From: an uncultured Eudoraea sp.
Lineage (GTDB): Bacteria > Bacteroidota > Bacteroidia > Flavobacteriales > Flavobacteriaceae
Assembly: GCF_947260015.1 (NCBI RefSeq)
Contig: NZ_CAMYOM010000004.1
Span: 1-64,000, forward strand
Reading direction: 5' to 3'
Length of the DNA stretch: 64,000 nt
This document shows positions 63,525 to 64,000 of this stretch, in pieces; position 1 is the stretch's first letter, and each line of letters starts with the position of its first letter. The translations under genes and the position numbers were made by a program. The notes below the pieces were generated by a model. That model saw nothing but the letters and a program-made list of their open reading frames with translations, was not told where the DNA came from and did not search any database.

Positions 63525-64000
63525 ATGGACACCAAATTTTTTTACATCTGCCTACTTTCATGTATGTGGTGTTTTTCCCAAAAAGAAGAAACACCTACGT
63601 GGTTTACCATAGATGCTAACCCTTATTATGGTTCCGTAATCCTCCATAATCAAGATATATCACATTTAATTAATGCCCATCCTTCAGGAGTTATACTTGG
63701 TTTTAACAAGAAGAATTATGGATTAAAAGAATGGCATCAGGAATATAATTATCCCGATACAGGTATTTCCTTTGTTTATCAGGATATGAAGTACGAAACC
63801 CTTGGTTCAAATTATAGTTTGTACGCACATTATAATTTTTATTTCTTTAAACGGAACATGCAATTCAGAATTGGCCAGGGCCTAGCCTATAACACAAATC
63901 CCTACGATAAGAATCAAAATTTCAGAAATAACGCCTATGGGTCCCACATTATGAGCTCTACCTTATTAATGCTCAATTATCACAAGGAACAACTATTCAA
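63525..64000 (+). CDS. PagL-like acyloxyacyl hydrolase (lipid A deacylase), partial
   Basis: The reading frame starts at the ATG at 63525 and runs off the window (158 codons seen). It begins with a signal peptide (MDTKFFYICLLSCMWCFSQ) and continues with barrel-like strands: FTIDANPYYGSVI, HPSGVILGFNKKNYG, SLYAHYNFYFFKRNMQFRIGQGLAYNTNPYDK. This matches the acyloxyacyl hydrolase family (PagL type), outer-membrane enzymes that trim lipid A, which also carry a C-terminal His-Ser pair beyond the window. AATATTTG at 63502-63509 may be its -7 element. Partial because of the window edge, not because it is broken. Confidence 0.75.
   Translation, partial: MDTKFFYICLLSCMWCFSQKEETPTWFTIDANPYYGSVILHNQDISHLINAHPSGVILGFNKKNYGLKEWHQEYNYPDTGISFVYQDMKYETLGSNYSLYAHYNFYFFKRNMQFRIGQGLAYNTNPYDKNQNFRNNAYGSHIMSSTLLMLNYHKEQLF

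Noticed and set aside
1-64000. CRISPR arrays, insertion sequences, toxin-antitoxin or defence genes
   Set aside because: No repeat-spacer pattern, transposase or known defence family was seen anywhere in the window.

Overview
The window looks like a chromosomal segment of a member of the Flavobacteriaceae (Bacteroidetes). Evidence seen in the sequence: AT-rich DNA; promoters of the Bacteroidetes type (TTG, about 18 bases, TAnnTTTG); signal peptides ending in Ala/Ser-Gln; and a gene order I recognise from flavobacteria (pdxJ, hydrolase, CBS protein, nadK, DUF6089, uppS, bamA, two ompH genes, murI). I cannot name the genus. I found no prophage, insertion sequence, CRISPR array or defence island; almost everything is core metabolism.

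Layout. 1-700: two tRNA genes (Gly-GCC, Leu-TAA), their terminator, several perfect hairpins and a broken tRNA-Gly-like remnant carrying a palindrome. 0.87-8.2 kb: mutS, a SpoU-type rRNA/tRNA methyltransferase, a FolK-deoxynucleoside kinase fusion, sppA and a queuosine-precursor transporter gene. 8.3-14.2 kb: AsmA-like protein, DUF2797, GH3, and a small odd hydrolase. 14.1-18 kb: clpX, clpP, tig and a small membrane protein. 18.1-27.9 kb: pdxJ (with a large internal deletion), hydrolase, CBS protein, nadK, DUF6089, uppS, bamA, two Skp-like chaperones, murI, all around envelope biogenesis. 28-36 kb: folA, a 2TM protein, a class-V PLP enzyme, a CBM48-like protein, then a minus-strand run (bifunctional nuclease, nupC-like transporter, thyA, egtB, egtD, DUF427) joining thymidylate supply and ergothioneine-type synthesis. 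36-44.9 kb: etfBA, pdhB, a DUF5686 outer-membrane protein, membrane pyrophosphatase and a second deoxynucleoside kinase.

45-63.4 kb is the most coherent part: a sulfur and methionine block. It has metK with a long unexplained leader; a SAM-I riboswitch before metY, a MetX-aspartokinase-homoserine dehydrogenase triple fusion and metZ; an Rrf2 regulator; a DUF2061-cysH pair; a sulfite reductase with a HEPN-like tail plus the two siroheme genes; and a second SAM-I riboswitch before a split metH and metF. The transcript units of the sulfite-reduction part share an almost identical 20-bp site that I propose as the operator of the Rrf2 protein. cysD and cysN are absent from the place where they would be expected. 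The window ends inside a PagL-like lipid A deacylase gene.

The points most worth checking are the PdxJ deletion, the Rrf2/sulfur operator set, the 28-bp perfect inverted repeat over the etfBA promoter, the metK leader, and the egtB-egtD-DUF427 cluster.
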